Notes: generated by a model from the sequence alone, not told the origin. 64,000 nt of DNA from Gammaproteobacteria bacterium (GCA_028279275.1 JANQOB010000018.1:124001-188000); one strand, 5' to 3'. Positions 28,813-37,615 are shown, counted from the stretch's first letter. Made by a program: numbers and translations.

Positions 28813-30624
28813 ATGGACGAAGATCAGCAATCCAGTATCAAACAACTCATCGCTAAAGGTAAGGAACAAGGTTATCTTACTTATGCTGAAGTAAATGACC
28901 ACCTCCCTAGCGGAATTGTTGACCCCGAACAAATCGAAGACATCGTTAGCATGATTAATGACATGGGCATTAAAGTCCATGAACAGGCTCCAGATGCAGA
29001 TAGCTTAGTATTAACAGACGACAATGTTACTGACGATGATGCTGCCGAAGAAGCCGCTGCGGCACTTGCCACAGTAGATAGTGAATTTGGTCGTACCACT
29101 GATCCAGTGCGCATGTATATGCGTGAGATGGGTATCGTTAATCTGTTAACTAGAGAAGGCGAAATTAAAATCGCTAAACGTATTGAAGATGGTTTACGAC
29201 AGGTTTTATTTGCAATCGGCCATTACCCCGCGACCATAGAAAAACTTTTGTTCATGTATGACAAAGTTGAAACTGAAGAATTGCGACTTACCGATTTGAT
29301 CACGGGCTTTATGGATCCAGATGAAGATACGGATGCAATCCCACCGCCCGCAGCACAACAACAAGCAGAAAGAGAAAAAAATCAAGAAGAAGGTGAAGAG
29401 TCTGAAGAAGAAATTGACACGGGCCCTGACCCTGAAGAGGCACAAATTTATTTCAAAGGCCTGAAAAAATTATTTAAAAAGCTTTCAAGTGATACGGTTG
29501 CAAATGATGAGAAAAAGTTAACCTCAGCACGTGAAAAGCTTGCCGAAGAATTTACCATGGTTAAGCTAGTGCCTAAAATCGTCGAAATTCTTACAGATGA
29601 TGTACGAAAAATGATGAACCGTATTCGTACTCATGAACGGGTGATCATGCAAATTTGCGTGCATGATGTGAAAATGTCGCGTAGTAAATTCATAGAGACT
29701 TTTTCTGGTAATGAGACAAATATAGATTGGGTAAACACACACGCTAAAGCTAAATATGCAAAAACTTTAACGGAATTTAATTCTGAAATAATTAAGGAAC
29801 AGGAAAAACTAATACTCATTGAAGATGAAATTGGTTTAACCGTTGGTGAAATAAAAGACATCAATCGTCGCATGTCCATTGGCGAAGCAAAAGCGCGTAG
29901 AGCCAAAAAAGAAATGGTAGAAGCGAATCTACGATTAGTAATTTCCATTGCGAAAAAATATACCAATCGTGGTTTGCAGTTTTTGGACCTCATCCAAGAA
30001 GGAAATATCGGTTTAATGAAAGCCGTAGATAAATTCGAATATCGACGCGGTTATAAATTTTCTACGTATGCTACTTGGTGGATTCGACAAGCGATTACGC
30101 GATCGATTGCTGATCAAGCGCGCACTATTCGAATTCCGGTACATATGATTGAGACGATTAACAAACTCAATCGTATATCACGCCAAATGTTGCAAGAAAT
30201 GGGTCGAGAAGCGACTCCAGAAGAACTTGCCGAGCGCATGGAAATGCCCGAAGACAAAGTGCGTAAGGTTCTTAAAATTGCTAAAGAACCCATCTCAATG
30301 GAGACACCTATTGGAGATGATGAAGATTCACATCTTGGTGACTTTATTGAAGACTCTACAATTGAGTCGCCCGTTGACTCAGCTGCCTTTGAAGGTTTAG
30401 GTGAAGCTACACGCGAAATTCTTGCATCACTCACACCACGAGAAGCAAAAGTTCTGCGTATGCGTTTTGGTATTGATATGAATACTGACCATACATTGGA
30501 AGAGGTAGGCAAACAATTTGACGTTACACGTGAACGTATCCGACAAATTGAAGCTAAAGCCTTGCGTAAACTACGCCACCCAAGTCGTTCTGAGCAGTTA
30601 CGTAGTTTTCTAGAAATAGAGTAA
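28813..30624 (+). CDS. rpoD: RNA polymerase primary sigma factor RpoD (sigma-70)
   Basis: 603-aa housekeeping sigma factor. Region 1.1 ([20 protein letters not shown]) is at the N terminus. An acidic, Glu-rich non-conserved region spans about residues 165-205. Regions 2.1-2.4 read [37 protein letters not shown] and [13 protein letters not shown]. Region 4.2 reads [20 protein letters not shown]. It forms a dnaG-rpoD pair that is separated from rpsU by 14 kb. Confidence 0.98.
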   Translation: MDEDQQSSIKQLIAKGKEQGYLTYAEVNDHLPSGIVDPEQIEDIVSMINDMGIKVHEQAPDADSLVLTDDNVTDDDAAEEAAAALATVDSEFGRTTDPVRMYMREMGIVNLLTREGEIKIAKRIEDGLRQVLFAIGHYPATIEKLLFMYDKVETEELRLTDLITGFMDPDEDTDAIPPPAAQQQAEREKNQEEGEESEEEIDTGPDPEEAQIYFKGLKKLFKKLSSDTVANDEKKLTSAREKLAEEFTMVKLVPKIVEILTDDVRKMMNRIRTHERVIMQICVHDVKMSRSKFIETFSGNETNIDWVNTHAKAKYAKTLTEFNSEIIKEQEKLILIEDEIGLTVGEIKDINRRMSIGEAKARRAKKEMVEANLRLVISIAKKYTNRGLQFLDLIQEGNIGLMKAVDKFEYRRGYKFSTYATWWIRQAITRSIADQARTIRIPVHMIETINKLNRISRQMLQEMGREATPEELAERMEMPEDKVRKVLKIAKEPISMETPIGDDEDSHLGDFIEDSTIESPVDSAAFEGLGEATREILASLTPREAKVLRMRFGIDMNTDHTLEEVGKQFDVTRERIRQIEAKALRKLRHPSRSEQLRSFLEIE

Positions 30625-30653
30625 ACTTCTACTTTCAATTACTTTTCTTGTTA

Positions 30654-30730
30654 GGGCCTGTAGCTCAGTTGGTTAGAGCAGAGGACTCATAATCCTTTGG
30701 TCGTAGGTTCGAGTCCTACCGGGCCCACCA
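30654..30730 (+). tRNA. tRNA-Ile2 (CAU anticodon, lysidine type)
   Basis: A full 77-nt cloverleaf: acceptor GGGCCTG/CGGGCCC, D arm GCTC/GAGC, anticodon stem GAGGA/TCCTT with loop CTCATAA, T arm GTAGG-TTCGAGT-CCTAC, and an encoded ACCA end. The anticodon CAT allows elongator Met or lysidine-modified Ile. C4-G69 and C5-G68, known TilS-recognition pairs, favour Ile2, and E. coli also has ileX close to rpoD. The discriminator base is A. Confidence 0.88.
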
Positions 30731-30791
30731 ATAAAAACAGGCACTTAACTTCTAAATAGTAGCAAATAGATCACAGTAAAGACTGAGTTCA

Positions 30792-31430
30792 CTATCGCTT
30801 ACGTAATTTAGTTATCTCGTTGTCAAGTGCACTAATCCATTCAGCCTTTGATGGCATTGCAAAGGTAGCTTCACCCCCTCCCGAGGCACTCCAAATCACA
30901 ACATCAGGTTCAAGCCTTTTATAGAGATTTAGGCTTCTCTCAAGTAATTGAGCATTACCAGTTCCTTCGAACAATACAGTTTCCCAAATGCCATTGGTTT
31001 GAATTAATGTATCACCAGTGAAAAGATAAGTGTGTCCATGCGGAGTGCAATAGTAAAGAGAAATACTTCCATCGGTATGTCCAGGCGTATGAATTACCTC
31101 TATACCAAAGAAGCGAGTCATATTCTCAGTAAAAGTAACGTCTACAGGACATGATTTGGCTATAGAAGCTTCTTCCTTAATATGACAACATAATTTTGAG
31201 CTAAATCTTTCTTTAATACTTTTTAAAGTATCTCCTGTTTCATCACGATGACTTAGAAATTGATATTTAATACCACCTAATTTTTCAATGTGGTTAATTT
31301 CTTTTTGGTGCCCAGTATTATAAATTAAGGCGTTGCCTTTTTCGCATTTTAATAAATATGCATGTGTATGAACGCTACCAAAAACAATATAGAGTTCACT
31401 TTGCCATAAATCATCAAATATTTGCTTCAT
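30792..31430 (-). CDS. MBL-fold hydrolase with an altered metal motif
   Basis: 212-aa metallo-beta-lactamase-fold protein. HTPGHTDGSI and FTGDTLIQT are normal metal-site motifs, but the usual HxHxDH is replaced by H61-R-D63-E-T-G-D67 (LSHRDETGD), close to the HRDD-type variant of some MBL subfamilies. No signal peptide is seen, and the substrate is unknown. The ATG at 31430 has no ribosome binding site of its own and follows a 13-codon frame by one base, so translation is probably coupled. It is the last minus-strand gene before the tRNA. Confidence 0.85.
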   Translation of the reverse strand: MKQIFDDLWQSELYIVFGSVHTHAYLLKCEKGNALIYNTGHQKEINHIEKLGGIKYQFLSHRDETGDTLKSIKERFSSKLCCHIKEEASIAKSCPVDVTFTENMTRFFGIEVIHTPGHTDGSISLYYCTPHGHTYLFTGDTLIQTNGIWETVLFEGTGNAQLLERSLNLYKRLEPDVVIWSASGGGEATFAMPSKAEWISALDNEITKLRKR

Positions 31431-31431
31431 A

Positions 31432-31473
31432 TCAATCAGTGCAGATTAAATGTTGTTTCCACTCCTCAGTCAT
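31432..31473 (-). CDS. 13-aa upstream frame coupled to the MBL gene
   Basis: ATG 31471-31473 follows AGGAGG at a 6-nt spacing and encodes MTEEWKQHLICTD before TGA. One base later the MBL ATG begins (TGATATG). The strong ribosome binding site belongs to this frame and not to the MBL gene. It could be a coupling leader or the decayed start of a longer protein joined by a frameshift. Confidence 0.45.
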   Translation of the reverse strand: MTEEWKQHLICTD

Positions 31474-31640
31474 TTTTTCCTCCTACACTCCCAAGGCTTT
31501 ATTCTCTCATTCTCATGAAGCTTCCAAATACCTACCTTATTCTCCTGAGCCTCGGTATCATATTCGTATAATCTATTTGTTGTTACATATTTTGGATACC
31601 AAAGCTACCAAGTTTATAAAAAATTGCTGGCGGTTTTCCT

Positions 31641-32903
31641 CTAAGTATCTCTCTCAATTATCATGGCGGCTGCCGTACCACCTGCGCCACATATACTAAT
31701 TAAACCTAAACGCGAATTTCTGCGCTTCATTTCATTTGCTAATGTCGTTGTAATACGAATACCCGTTGCAGAAAAAGGGTGCCCAATAGCAATTGAGCTT
31801 CCTAGCGGGTTTAATTTTTCTTGATCTATTTTACCTATTGCTGGCTCTTTCCAACCTTGTTCCCATGCTTTTACATTACAAGCAATTTGTCCAGCAAATG
31901 CCTCATGCATTTCAATAATGTCAAAATCAGATAATGTTAGTGAGTTACGTTTTAGTAATCTTGGCACAGCAATAGCAGGTCCCATTAACAAACCTTCTTT
32001 TGGTTGAATGCCAACAAATTCAAAATCTTTTACATATGCGAGCGGATCAAAACCGTAGTCTAGTGCATACTGTTGAGACACGAGTAACATTGATGCTGCA
32101 CCATCAGTCAACGGACTAGAATTACCAGCCGTTATCGTACCATTTGAACTTCGATCAAATACTGGTTTTAGTTTAGCGAGCTTATCTAGAGTAGTATCAG
32201 GACGAATAAATTGATCTGTTTGAATTCCATCTAAAGGATTTATTTCTTCAAGTAAGCGACCATCCTGAGTAGCTTTATATGCGTTCATATGACTACGATA
32301 GGCAATTTCATCTTGCACATCTCGTGAAATATCCCATTCTTTTACCATTAGTTCTGTATGCTCACCCATTGATAACCCAGTTGATGGTTCTTTGATACTA
32401 GGTGAAGTTGGTTTGAAATGGCGCGGTCTTAATTTTAAGAACTGATGTAAACGATCTTTATTTGATCTAGCTGAAAATGCATCTAGAAAAATTCGACTTG
32501 TAGAGCGGCTAAATAAAAGCGCGGGATTTGACATTGATTCCACGCCACCAGCAATACCTGCGTCAATTCTTCCTGATGATATTGAATCATAAATAACCCG
32601 GATTGCTGAAAGTCCGGTGATGCAATTGTTTGTTATTGTCAATGCCTGAAGATCTGAGGGTAAATCATTTGCCAAAATAATTTCTCTTGCTAAATGAGGG
32701 ATTCTTGGGTCTAAAACAACAATGCCATATACAAATTCTTGTAATTCATCTCTATTTGCATTTGTTTTATTTAGCAAACCATTAACAGAATGCCCAGATA
32801 GTTCAAGAGGTGTGTACTGTTTGAAAACGGTACCAGCGCGGACAAATGGTGTACGAACCCCTGCAATTATTGCAACGCGCTTTGAAGGATTATTATTCAT
32901 CAC
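31641..32903 (-). CDS. thiolase family acetyl-CoA acyltransferase (FadI-like)
   Basis: 420-aa thiolase. The nucleophile C94 lies in TNNCITGLSAI. HEAFAGQ replaces the more common NEAFA, as in FadI/trifunctional-beta thiolases. GHPFSATG holds the catalytic His and ICGAGGTAAA the second Cys. It should cleave or form 3-ketoacyl-CoA. No hydratase/dehydrogenase partner is adjacent, and the gene instead overlaps a hypothetical membrane protein by 11 bp. The direction and substrate of the reaction cannot be read from sequence. Confidence 0.9.
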   Translation of the reverse strand: MMNNNPSKRVAIIAGVRTPFVRAGTVFKQYTPLELSGHSVNGLLNKTNANRDELQEFVYGIVVLDPRIPHLAREIILANDLPSDLQALTITNNCITGLSAIRVIYDSISSGRIDAGIAGGVESMSNPALLFSRSTSRIFLDAFSARSNKDRLHQFLKLRPRHFKPTSPSIKEPSTGLSMGEHTELMVKEWDISRDVQDEIAYRSHMNAYKATQDGRLLEEINPLDGIQTDQFIRPDTTLDKLAKLKPVFDRSSNGTITAGNSSPLTDGAASMLLVSQQYALDYGFDPLAYVKDFEFVGIQPKEGLLMGPAIAVPRLLKRNSLTLSDFDIIEMHEAFAGQIACNVKAWEQGWKEPAIGKIDQEKLNPLGSSIAIGHPFSATGIRITTTLANEMKRRNSRLGLISICGAGGTAAAMIIERDT

Positions 32904-33381
32904 ATTTTTTTAAATTAACATTAAAAATTAGTCGTACAAAAATCATGAAATGTGTAACAAAGAGAAGTGGTACCAAAAAAGTTGGGATGTACCAATTCGC
33001 ACCAAACATTGGTATTACCTCTGCATGACGTAATGCATTTAGTAAATCCACAAACCCCACTATGTTAAATATCCAAACAATAACCAATGCTAATGGACAC
33101 TTATAATATAGAAAACATAACGCAGCAAAAGCAAGTATACCTGCTGCTAAATCGCCGTAGGCTGCGGGAAATGCAAAGTTACTAGGTAAAGTTTGCAATG
33201 AAAGTCCAGGAACAAGAAAGCTCATGCCAATATGTCGAAATGTATGAGGTAGTGTAAGCCAGAATAATGCTGTATTTATAGACTGTTTATTCAACCAAGG
33301 TGAAGCAATCCATTTCATTAGGAAACTGAACACTATTATGCTGAGCAAAAACTGTAATAGGAATATGGCTTGCGTATCCAT
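32893..33381 (-). CDS. hypothetical membrane protein
   Basis: 162 aa with about five hydrophobic helices (roughly residues 6-24, 36-55, 73-92, 95-113 and 127-150). Conserved-looking polar residues sit between them (LPHTFRHIGM, FVDLLNALRHAEV). I do not recognise a named family. It overlaps the thiolase start by 11 bp and is probably co-transcribed with it. It begins downstream of the terminator at 33411-33440, so it has its own promoter or depends on read-through. Confidence 0.75.
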   Translation of the reverse strand: MDTQAIFLLQFLLSIIVFSFLMKWIASPWLNKQSINTALFWLTLPHTFRHIGMSFLVPGLSLQTLPSNFAFPAAYGDLAAGILAFAALCFLYYKCPLALVIVWIFNIVGFVDLLNALRHAEVIPMFGANWYIPTFLVPLLFVTHFMIFVRLIFNVNLKKCDE

Positions 33382-33410
33382 TTTTACCTCTCTTAATATT
33401 ATGAATATAT

Positions 33411-33440
33411 AAAAAGTACGGCCTCTGTATCGAGGCCGTA
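33411..33440 (-). terminator. rho-independent terminator after the YHS gene
   Basis: TACGGCCTC and GAGGCCGTA form a perfect 9-bp stem (33417-33440) with a 6-nt loop. On the minus strand it is followed by CTTTTTATAT. It marks the end of the transcript coming from the sigma-54 promoter at 35083-35100 or from a YHS-specific promoter. Confidence 0.88.
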
Positions 33441-33456
33441 ATGAGAGGTCACTTAC

Positions 33457-33912
33457 TTAGAGTGACGCGGGTGATGCATCTTTTATTTTTGGCCATTCCT
33501 TATCAGCCATTGCAATCCTTCCTGGGATGTCCTTTTCCCATTCTTTTTGAATATTCTCATCCAAGTTGAGATAAAGCTTTCCATCCACTATCTTCCATAC
33601 AGTCGGATCACCTACAAATTTTTTACCTACAGATACACCATAAGCACAGTATCCACCATATGCGGGTAGGTATTTTTGTGGATTTTTATTAAACGCCTTC
33701 ATGTTTTTTTTGGTTGAAAACAAGTAGGTCACACCCTCATGATCTGAGACATAATGGCCATTTCCACGCACAGGGCCTGTTTCACTTTGATAGGAAACCA
33801 CATCATAACCTTGTACACCTGGAGTGCTGTTTGCATGAATGTTAGCTGCAAATAAACTGGTGCTAACACCAGCTAAGAACAATATTGATATTAAGAAAGT
33901 AATTAGTTTCAT
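33457..33912 (-). CDS. secreted YHS domain protein
   Basis: 151 aa: signal peptide (MKLITFLISILFLAGVSTSLFA) and a YHS domain with GVQGYDVVSY, FSTKKNMKAFNKNPQKYLPAYGGYCAYGVSVG and GDPTVWKIVDGKLYLN. YHS domains are short metal-associated domains; this exported version is common but functionally undefined. The start is ATG 33912 because AAAGGAG lies 7 nt upstream; an in-frame ATG at 33957 would put 15 residues before the signal peptide. It follows the glutaredoxin gene by 206 bp with no visible promoter or terminator between, so it may be the last gene of the sigma-54 operon. Confidence 0.9.
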   Translation of the reverse strand: MKLITFLISILFLAGVSTSLFAANIHANSTPGVQGYDVVSYQSETGPVRGNGHYVSDHEGVTYLFSTKKNMKAFNKNPQKYLPAYGGYCAYGVSVGKKFVGDPTVWKIVDGKLYLNLDENIQKEWEKDIPGRIAMADKEWPKIKDASPASL

Positions 33913-34118
33913 TTCTCGCTCCTTTAATAAATTAAATAAAATTTTGGCTTTTTTCATTAAGCCCTTCCGTATATATGCCCACTATTAATAGCATGATTAC
34001 TCCAGTGGTTAATGTTCAGAAGTCTTATGCATCTTCATCTCAATTTTTTATGTTTTTTCTCTCATAAGTTTCAGTATTTCAATTTTGTCTAAGCCACCTA
34101 CATCCTATTACTTAATTA

Positions 34119-34367
34119 TCATTTATCTTTAGTAATTAGCTCTACAAGCTGCTGGTAGCCTCCGATTAAATTACTATTAATATAAATTTTTGGTAAATGT
34201 TCTTCTTCAAATAAAACTTTATTTTTAAATTTTTTATTTGAAGAAGAGTTAATATCAATTTCTTCATATTCAATTCCTTTTAAATGTAATAATGTCCGCG
34301 TTGCTTCACAGTAAGGACAATCTTTCTTTATATAAATAATTATTTTGTCTTCTTTTTTTATTTTCAT
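34119..34367 (-). CDS. glutaredoxin
   Basis: 82-aa dithiol glutaredoxin with active site CPYC at residues 17-20, the cis-proline region HLPKIYIN and the glutathione-binding GGYQQLVEL. It reduces disulfides or mixed glutathione disulfides in the cytoplasm. A Lys-rich N terminus (MKIKKEDK) precedes the fold and there is no signal peptide. It lies 13 bp after the 108-aa secreted protein and is the only cytoplasmic product of this operon. Base composition is very AT-rich. Confidence 0.93.
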   Translation of the reverse strand: MKIKKEDKIIIYIKKDCPYCEATRTLLHLKGIEYEEIDINSSSNKKFKNKVLFEEEHLPKIYINSNLIGGYQQLVELITKDK

Positions 34368-34380
34368 TTTTTAATAAAGC

Positions 34381-34707
34381 TTATTTCGATAGACTGCTTT
34401 TGCTAATAACCATTGCAATCTCACATTGTTGTTTCTCAGCAAACGCTACTTCATCAGGGTCTAAATTATTTTCAAAGTTGTATACTCGATCTATAAGCGG
34501 GATTACCACACTTTGTTCTCCATAACTTGTGCTTTGCTCTAAATATTTTTTTATTAAGTCATATTCTGCGATTCCTTTGTCTCGGTTTTGCGCAACAGCA
34601 TTCGCAGCATTTCCAAGCCACTCACAAAATGTATCGTTAGAATCTTGTGCATACGAGGATGCATTCACAACCAATAAAAAAATAATTATTGTTACTCGAT
34701 TTTTCAT
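34381..34707 (-). CDS. small secreted protein of unknown function
   Basis: 108 aa with a clear signal peptide (cleavage near SSYA-QD, residue 20). The mature part is acidic and helical with only two cysteines, C28 and C95, which could form a disulfide. I recognise no domain. The start ATG 34707 follows AGGAGA by 7 nt; an earlier in-frame ATG at 34785 would bury the signal. It lies between the 75-aa secreted protein and glutaredoxin, so it is probably controlled by the sigma-54 promoter upstream. Confidence 0.8.
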   Translation of the reverse strand: MKNRVTIIIFLLVVNASSYAQDSNDTFCEWLGNAANAVAQNRDKGIAEYDLIKKYLEQSTSYGEQSVVIPLIDRVYNFENNLDPDEVAFAEKQQCEIAMVISKSSLSK

Positions 34708-34785
34708 TATTTCTCTCCTGTGATGATTACTAGTGAACATCCCTGTTCTGTACTCGTCCTTGATCGCTAATGCTAAACACAGCAA

Positions 34786-35013
34786 TTAAGCTTGACCGTT
34801 GTAATCTTGCTTAAGCTTGTCGGTATCAACTATGAACTTACGAGCTTCAGCATTAAATTTATCAAGAGGACCTTGAACAACAATTTCTGGTTTGTTGTTG
34901 TCGCGAGCTTCATAGTCAGTTGCTTGTGCGGTATCAATTGACAATCCCCCTTGCGCCCATGCAAAGTTGGTGGCTGCAAGTAATACTGCTGTTAATAGTG
35001 CTTTTGCTTTCAT
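34786..35013 (-). CDS. small secreted protein, first gene of sigma-54 operon
   Basis: 75 aa: a signal peptide of 20 residues (ending NFAWA) and a 55-residue mature part that is charged, cysteine-free and includes NNKPEIVVQGPLDKFNAEAR. No family is recognised. AAGGAGAT stands 5-6 nt before the ATG. It is the first gene after the sigma-54 promoter at 35083-35100, separated by a leader with a hairpin, and so is likely to be strongly expressed when the divergent activator is active. Confidence 0.82.
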   Translation of the reverse strand: MKAKALLTAVLLAATNFAWAQGGLSIDTAQATDYEARDNNKPEIVVQGPLDKFNAEARKFIVDTDKLKQDYNGQA

Positions 35014-35047
35014 ATCTAATCTCCTTAAAAAAGATGTTTAAAAGTTA

Positions 35048-35071
35048 AAGAACATCAACATTAATGTTCTT
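35048..35071 (-). promoter_or_regulatory. 5'-leader hairpin of the sigma-54 operon
   Basis: AAGAACAT and ATGTTCTT form a perfect 8-bp stem with an 8-nt loop. It starts about 2 nt after the predicted transcription start (near 35073), where a stem-loop would protect the mRNA 5' end. A dyad operator is the alternative. Confidence 0.45.
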
Positions 35072-35082
35072 GCTTTGCTTTA

Positions 35083-35100
35083 GTGCATACAACGTACCAA
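35083..35100 (-). promoter_or_regulatory. sigma-54 promoter P1
   Basis: Minus strand reads TTGGTACGTTGTATGCAC: -24 GG at 35098-35097, exactly 10 nt, then -12 GC at 35086-35085. This matches the RpoN consensus TGGCACG-N4-TTGCA except at two positions. It faces the 75-aa secreted protein gene, and a divergent sigma-54 activator gene starts 190 bp away. Confidence 0.85.
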
Positions 35101-35151
35101 CTTTGCTTTTTCAATAAATTCAGGAACTTGCAGAAAATTATCACTTACGAA

Positions 35152-35179
35152 ATATTGGGAATCCCAATATATTGGGAAT
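35152..35179. promoter_or_regulatory. upstream activator site: palindrome plus third half-site
   Basis: ATATTGGGA-A-TCCCAATAT (35152-35170) is a perfect 9-1-9 inverted repeat. ATATTGGGAAT repeats directly at 35169-35179. The palindrome is 79-97 bp upstream of the predicted P1 start, the normal range for bacterial enhancer-binding proteins. The likely binder is the activator encoded at 35290. Confidence 0.7.
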
Positions 35180-35202
35180 GGAATTATAAAATTTTGTATA
35201 AT
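35172..35202 (+). promoter_or_regulatory. candidate sigma-70 promoter of the first activator gene
   Basis: A perfect TATAAT lies at 35197-35202. TTGGGA at 35172-35177 is a weak -35 at 19-bp spacing, and it is part of the third activator half-site. If this is the promoter, bound activator would block its own gene. Confidence 0.45.
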
Positions 35203-35289
35203 TTTGTATTCAAGGTGAGCAATTAATGCCTTGAAAAATTATCGTATTGAATAAAAGAATAATTAGTGATTTATATGGAGGTATGCTCC

Positions 35290-36792
35290 ATGTCTCAATC
35301 AGAATCTATCGACCTATATAATGACGAATCAGAAAGGTTCTTACTTGAACACGACCTGATCCTAGAATCTGCAGGAGAAGGTATTTATGGTATTGATGCA
35401 CAAGGACGTGGAAGATTTGTTAATAAATCTGCAAAAGATTTATTAGGCTGGGATGTTGATGATTTTAGAAAAACTAATTCTCATGACGCACACCACCATA
35501 CTAAGGCTGATGGATCACCCTATCCAAAAGAAGAATGTCCAATTTATGCTGCTTTAAGGGATGGGAAAGTACATCGATGTGATAATGAAGTTTTTTGGAG
35601 CAAAGATGGTAAAGCCGTTCCTGTTGAATACACGAGCACGCCAATTATCAAAGGAGATGAAATAATTGGGGCAGTCGTTGTTTTTCGAGATATAACGGAG
35701 CGAAAACAAACAGCACAAAGACTAGAAAAAGCATTTGAAGATATTCAAAAATTACATATTGCTTTAAAAAAAGAGCGTGACTATTTAAGAGAGGAAGTCG
35801 AACATACTGTAAAATTTGGCGACATTATTGGCGAAAGTCCAGCGCTGAAGCAAATGTTAGTTCAAATTGAAGCGGTTGCTTCTACACCAGCCAATGTTTT
35901 AATTTATGGTGAGTCTGGTACTGGAAAAGAACTTACCGCACGTGCGATACATAATCGTAGTGATCGCTCAAAAAGCCCTCTAATAAAAGTAAATTGTGCA
36001 TCTATTCCCAAAGAATTATTTGAAAGCGAATTTTTTGGTCATGTTAGAGGCTCATTTACAGGTGCACATCGAGACCGTGTAGGGCGATTTGAACTCGCTC
36101 ATGGGGGGACTTTGTTTTTAGATGAAATAGGTGAAATCCCATTAGATTTGCAAAGCAAGTTACTTAGAGTATTACAAGAGAGCGAGTTTGAAAGAATTGG
36201 TGATGAAAAAACAAGAAAAGCTGATGCTAGAATAATTGCGGCAACTAATCGTGACTTACAAAGTGAAGTCGAAAAGGGAAACTTCCGAGAAGATTTATTT
36301 TACCGCCTGAGTGTTTTCCCGATTGAGGTGCCTCCTCTTAGAAATCGGCGTGAAGATATAGTCCCGCTTGCACTTCACTTTATGAACAAACAGTGCGCTA
36401 ACATGGGAAAATGCGACTATAAGCTCACTCGTGAACAAGGACGGTTGCTCGAGAATTATAGTTGGCCTGGAAATATACGGGAACTTGAACATGTAATTGC
36501 AAGGGCCGCAATTTTATCAAAAGGCAAAAAGCTATTATTAGACCCAAATTTATTTAGCTCTGAAGAATCAATTGTCCATGATGAAACTCATTCATCAAAA
36601 AAACTCAAAAAATCAAAGTTTTTAACAGCAGACGAATTTAAACAAAAAGAGAAACAAAATATTATTGCAGCTTTAGCTGAAAGCAATTGGAGAGTTGCTG
36701 GGAAAGATGGTGCAGCAGAACTATTAGGGCTAAAACCAACCACGTTGGCACATCAAATGAAAAAACTGAATATTCGAAAACCTGCACTATAA
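35290..36792 (+). CDS. PAS domain sigma-54-dependent transcriptional activator (first)
   Basis: 500 aa: an N-terminal PAS domain (about residues 20-140, with a HHHTKADGSPYPKEECPIY loop), a coiled coil, a RpoN-interacting AAA+ domain (about 175-400) and a Fis-type HTH (about 455-500). Walker A is GESGTGKE, the sigma-54 contact loop is GSFTGA and Walker B is TLFLDEIGEI. The start ATG 35290 follows GGAGG by 9 nt. It has no receiver domain, so it senses a ligand or redox signal through PAS rather than phosphorylation. It is divergent from P1, its probable target. Confidence 0.92.
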   Translation: MSQSESIDLYNDESERFLLEHDLILESAGEGIYGIDAQGRGRFVNKSAKDLLGWDVDDFRKTNSHDAHHHTKADGSPYPKEECPIYAALRDGKVHRCDNEVFWSKDGKAVPVEYTSTPIIKGDEIIGAVVVFRDITERKQTAQRLEKAFEDIQKLHIALKKERDYLREEVEHTVKFGDIIGESPALKQMLVQIEAVASTPANVLIYGESGTGKELTARAIHNRSDRSKSPLIKVNCASIPKELFESEFFGHVRGSFTGAHRDRVGRFELAHGGTLFLDEIGEIPLDLQSKLLRVLQESEFERIGDEKTRKADARIIAATNRDLQSEVEKGNFREDLFYRLSVFPIEVPPLRNRREDIVPLALHFMNKQCANMGKCDYKLTREQGRLLENYSWPGNIRELEHVIARAAILSKGKKLLLDPNLFSSEESIVHDETHSSKKLKKSKFLTADEFKQKEKQNIIAALAESNWRVAGKDGAAELLGLKPTTLAHQMKKLNIRKPAL

Positions 36793-36872
36793 AGTTAAAT
36801 ATTACTGCACGACTAACAAAGAACAGAGACTTATCAATATTGATTAACAATTTGAGTTTATTTAAATCCTAA

Positions 36873-37529
36873 ATGAGTGAGAATCTAGGTAAAGTTATTT
36901 CAATCAATGTTGGTTTACCAACAGAATTTGAATATAAAGGTCGCAAAGCCAAGAGCGCAATTTGGAAAAATCCGGTTAGTGGTAAAATTTTTGCTCGGGG
37001 CATCAATCTCGAAGGCGATGTTCAGGCTGATCGAGAAGCACATGGGGGTTATGATAAAGCCGTCTATGCATATGCAATTGAAGATTTAACCTGGTGGGGA
37101 AATGAAATTGGACGCGATATAAAACCTGGTGAGCTTGGAGAAAATTTAACGTTAAAGGGGATCTCCGTTAATGATGCTTTGATTGGAGAGCGATGGAAAG
37201 TTGGTGAAGTTACATTAGAGGTGTCTGAACCGAGAATTCCATGTTGGCGACTAGGGGTCCGAATGAAGGATAAAACCTTTCCAAGAAAATTTACAAAGGC
37301 ATTAAGGCCAGGTGCATACTTAAGAATAGTTCAGGAAGGATCAGTCGAAAAAGGGAACTCAGTAGAGATAATAGAAAAACCCGATCATGCTTTAAGCGTT
37401 CGTGATGTTTTTGAGATATACACACAAACTCACACTAATGCGAATAGAATTCTTGAAGTATCTAAGATGTCAGATGCTTGGAAAAGTTGGGCAAACAAAA
37501 CTGTACAAAAAAATAAGTTTGATTCTTAA
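36873..37529 (+). CDS. MOSC domain protein (YiiM-like)
   Basis: 218-aa MOSC domain protein. It has ADREAHGGYDKAVYAYAIEDL, GELGENLTLKG and the conserved cysteine C124 in EPRIPCWRLG. MOSC domains carry a sulfur or molybdenum cofactor; YiiM-type proteins help reduce N-hydroxylated compounds. The C-terminal helical extension is the 3-alpha domain of this subgroup. It follows the activator by 80 bp on the same strand and may be co-transcribed or have its own promoter. Confidence 0.9.
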   Translation: MSENLGKVISINVGLPTEFEYKGRKAKSAIWKNPVSGKIFARGINLEGDVQADREAHGGYDKAVYAYAIEDLTWWGNEIGRDIKPGELGENLTLKGISVNDALIGERWKVGEVTLEVSEPRIPCWRLGVRMKDKTFPRKFTKALRPGAYLRIVQEGSVEKGNSVEIIEKPDHALSVRDVFEIYTQTHTNANRILEVSKMSDAWKSWANKTVQKNKFDS

Positions 37530-37615
37530 CTATTTTGAATGAATTCTATAGGCAGGATAGCAATCATAATTTAGCTAGCATATAAATGCCCTAACGATGA
37601 TTAATATTAAGTTTT

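Noticed and set aside
31358-31699. 113-aa plus-strand frame covering the MBL-thiolase gap
   Set aside because: It overlaps the starts and ends of two well-supported minus-strand genes, has no ribosome binding site and its composition (many Ser, His, Tyr) is that of an antisense frame.
33913-34118. Fourth sigma-54 promoter ahead of the YHS gene
   Set aside because: The closest candidate has GG and GC separated by 9 rather than 10 nt and lacks the other consensus bases.
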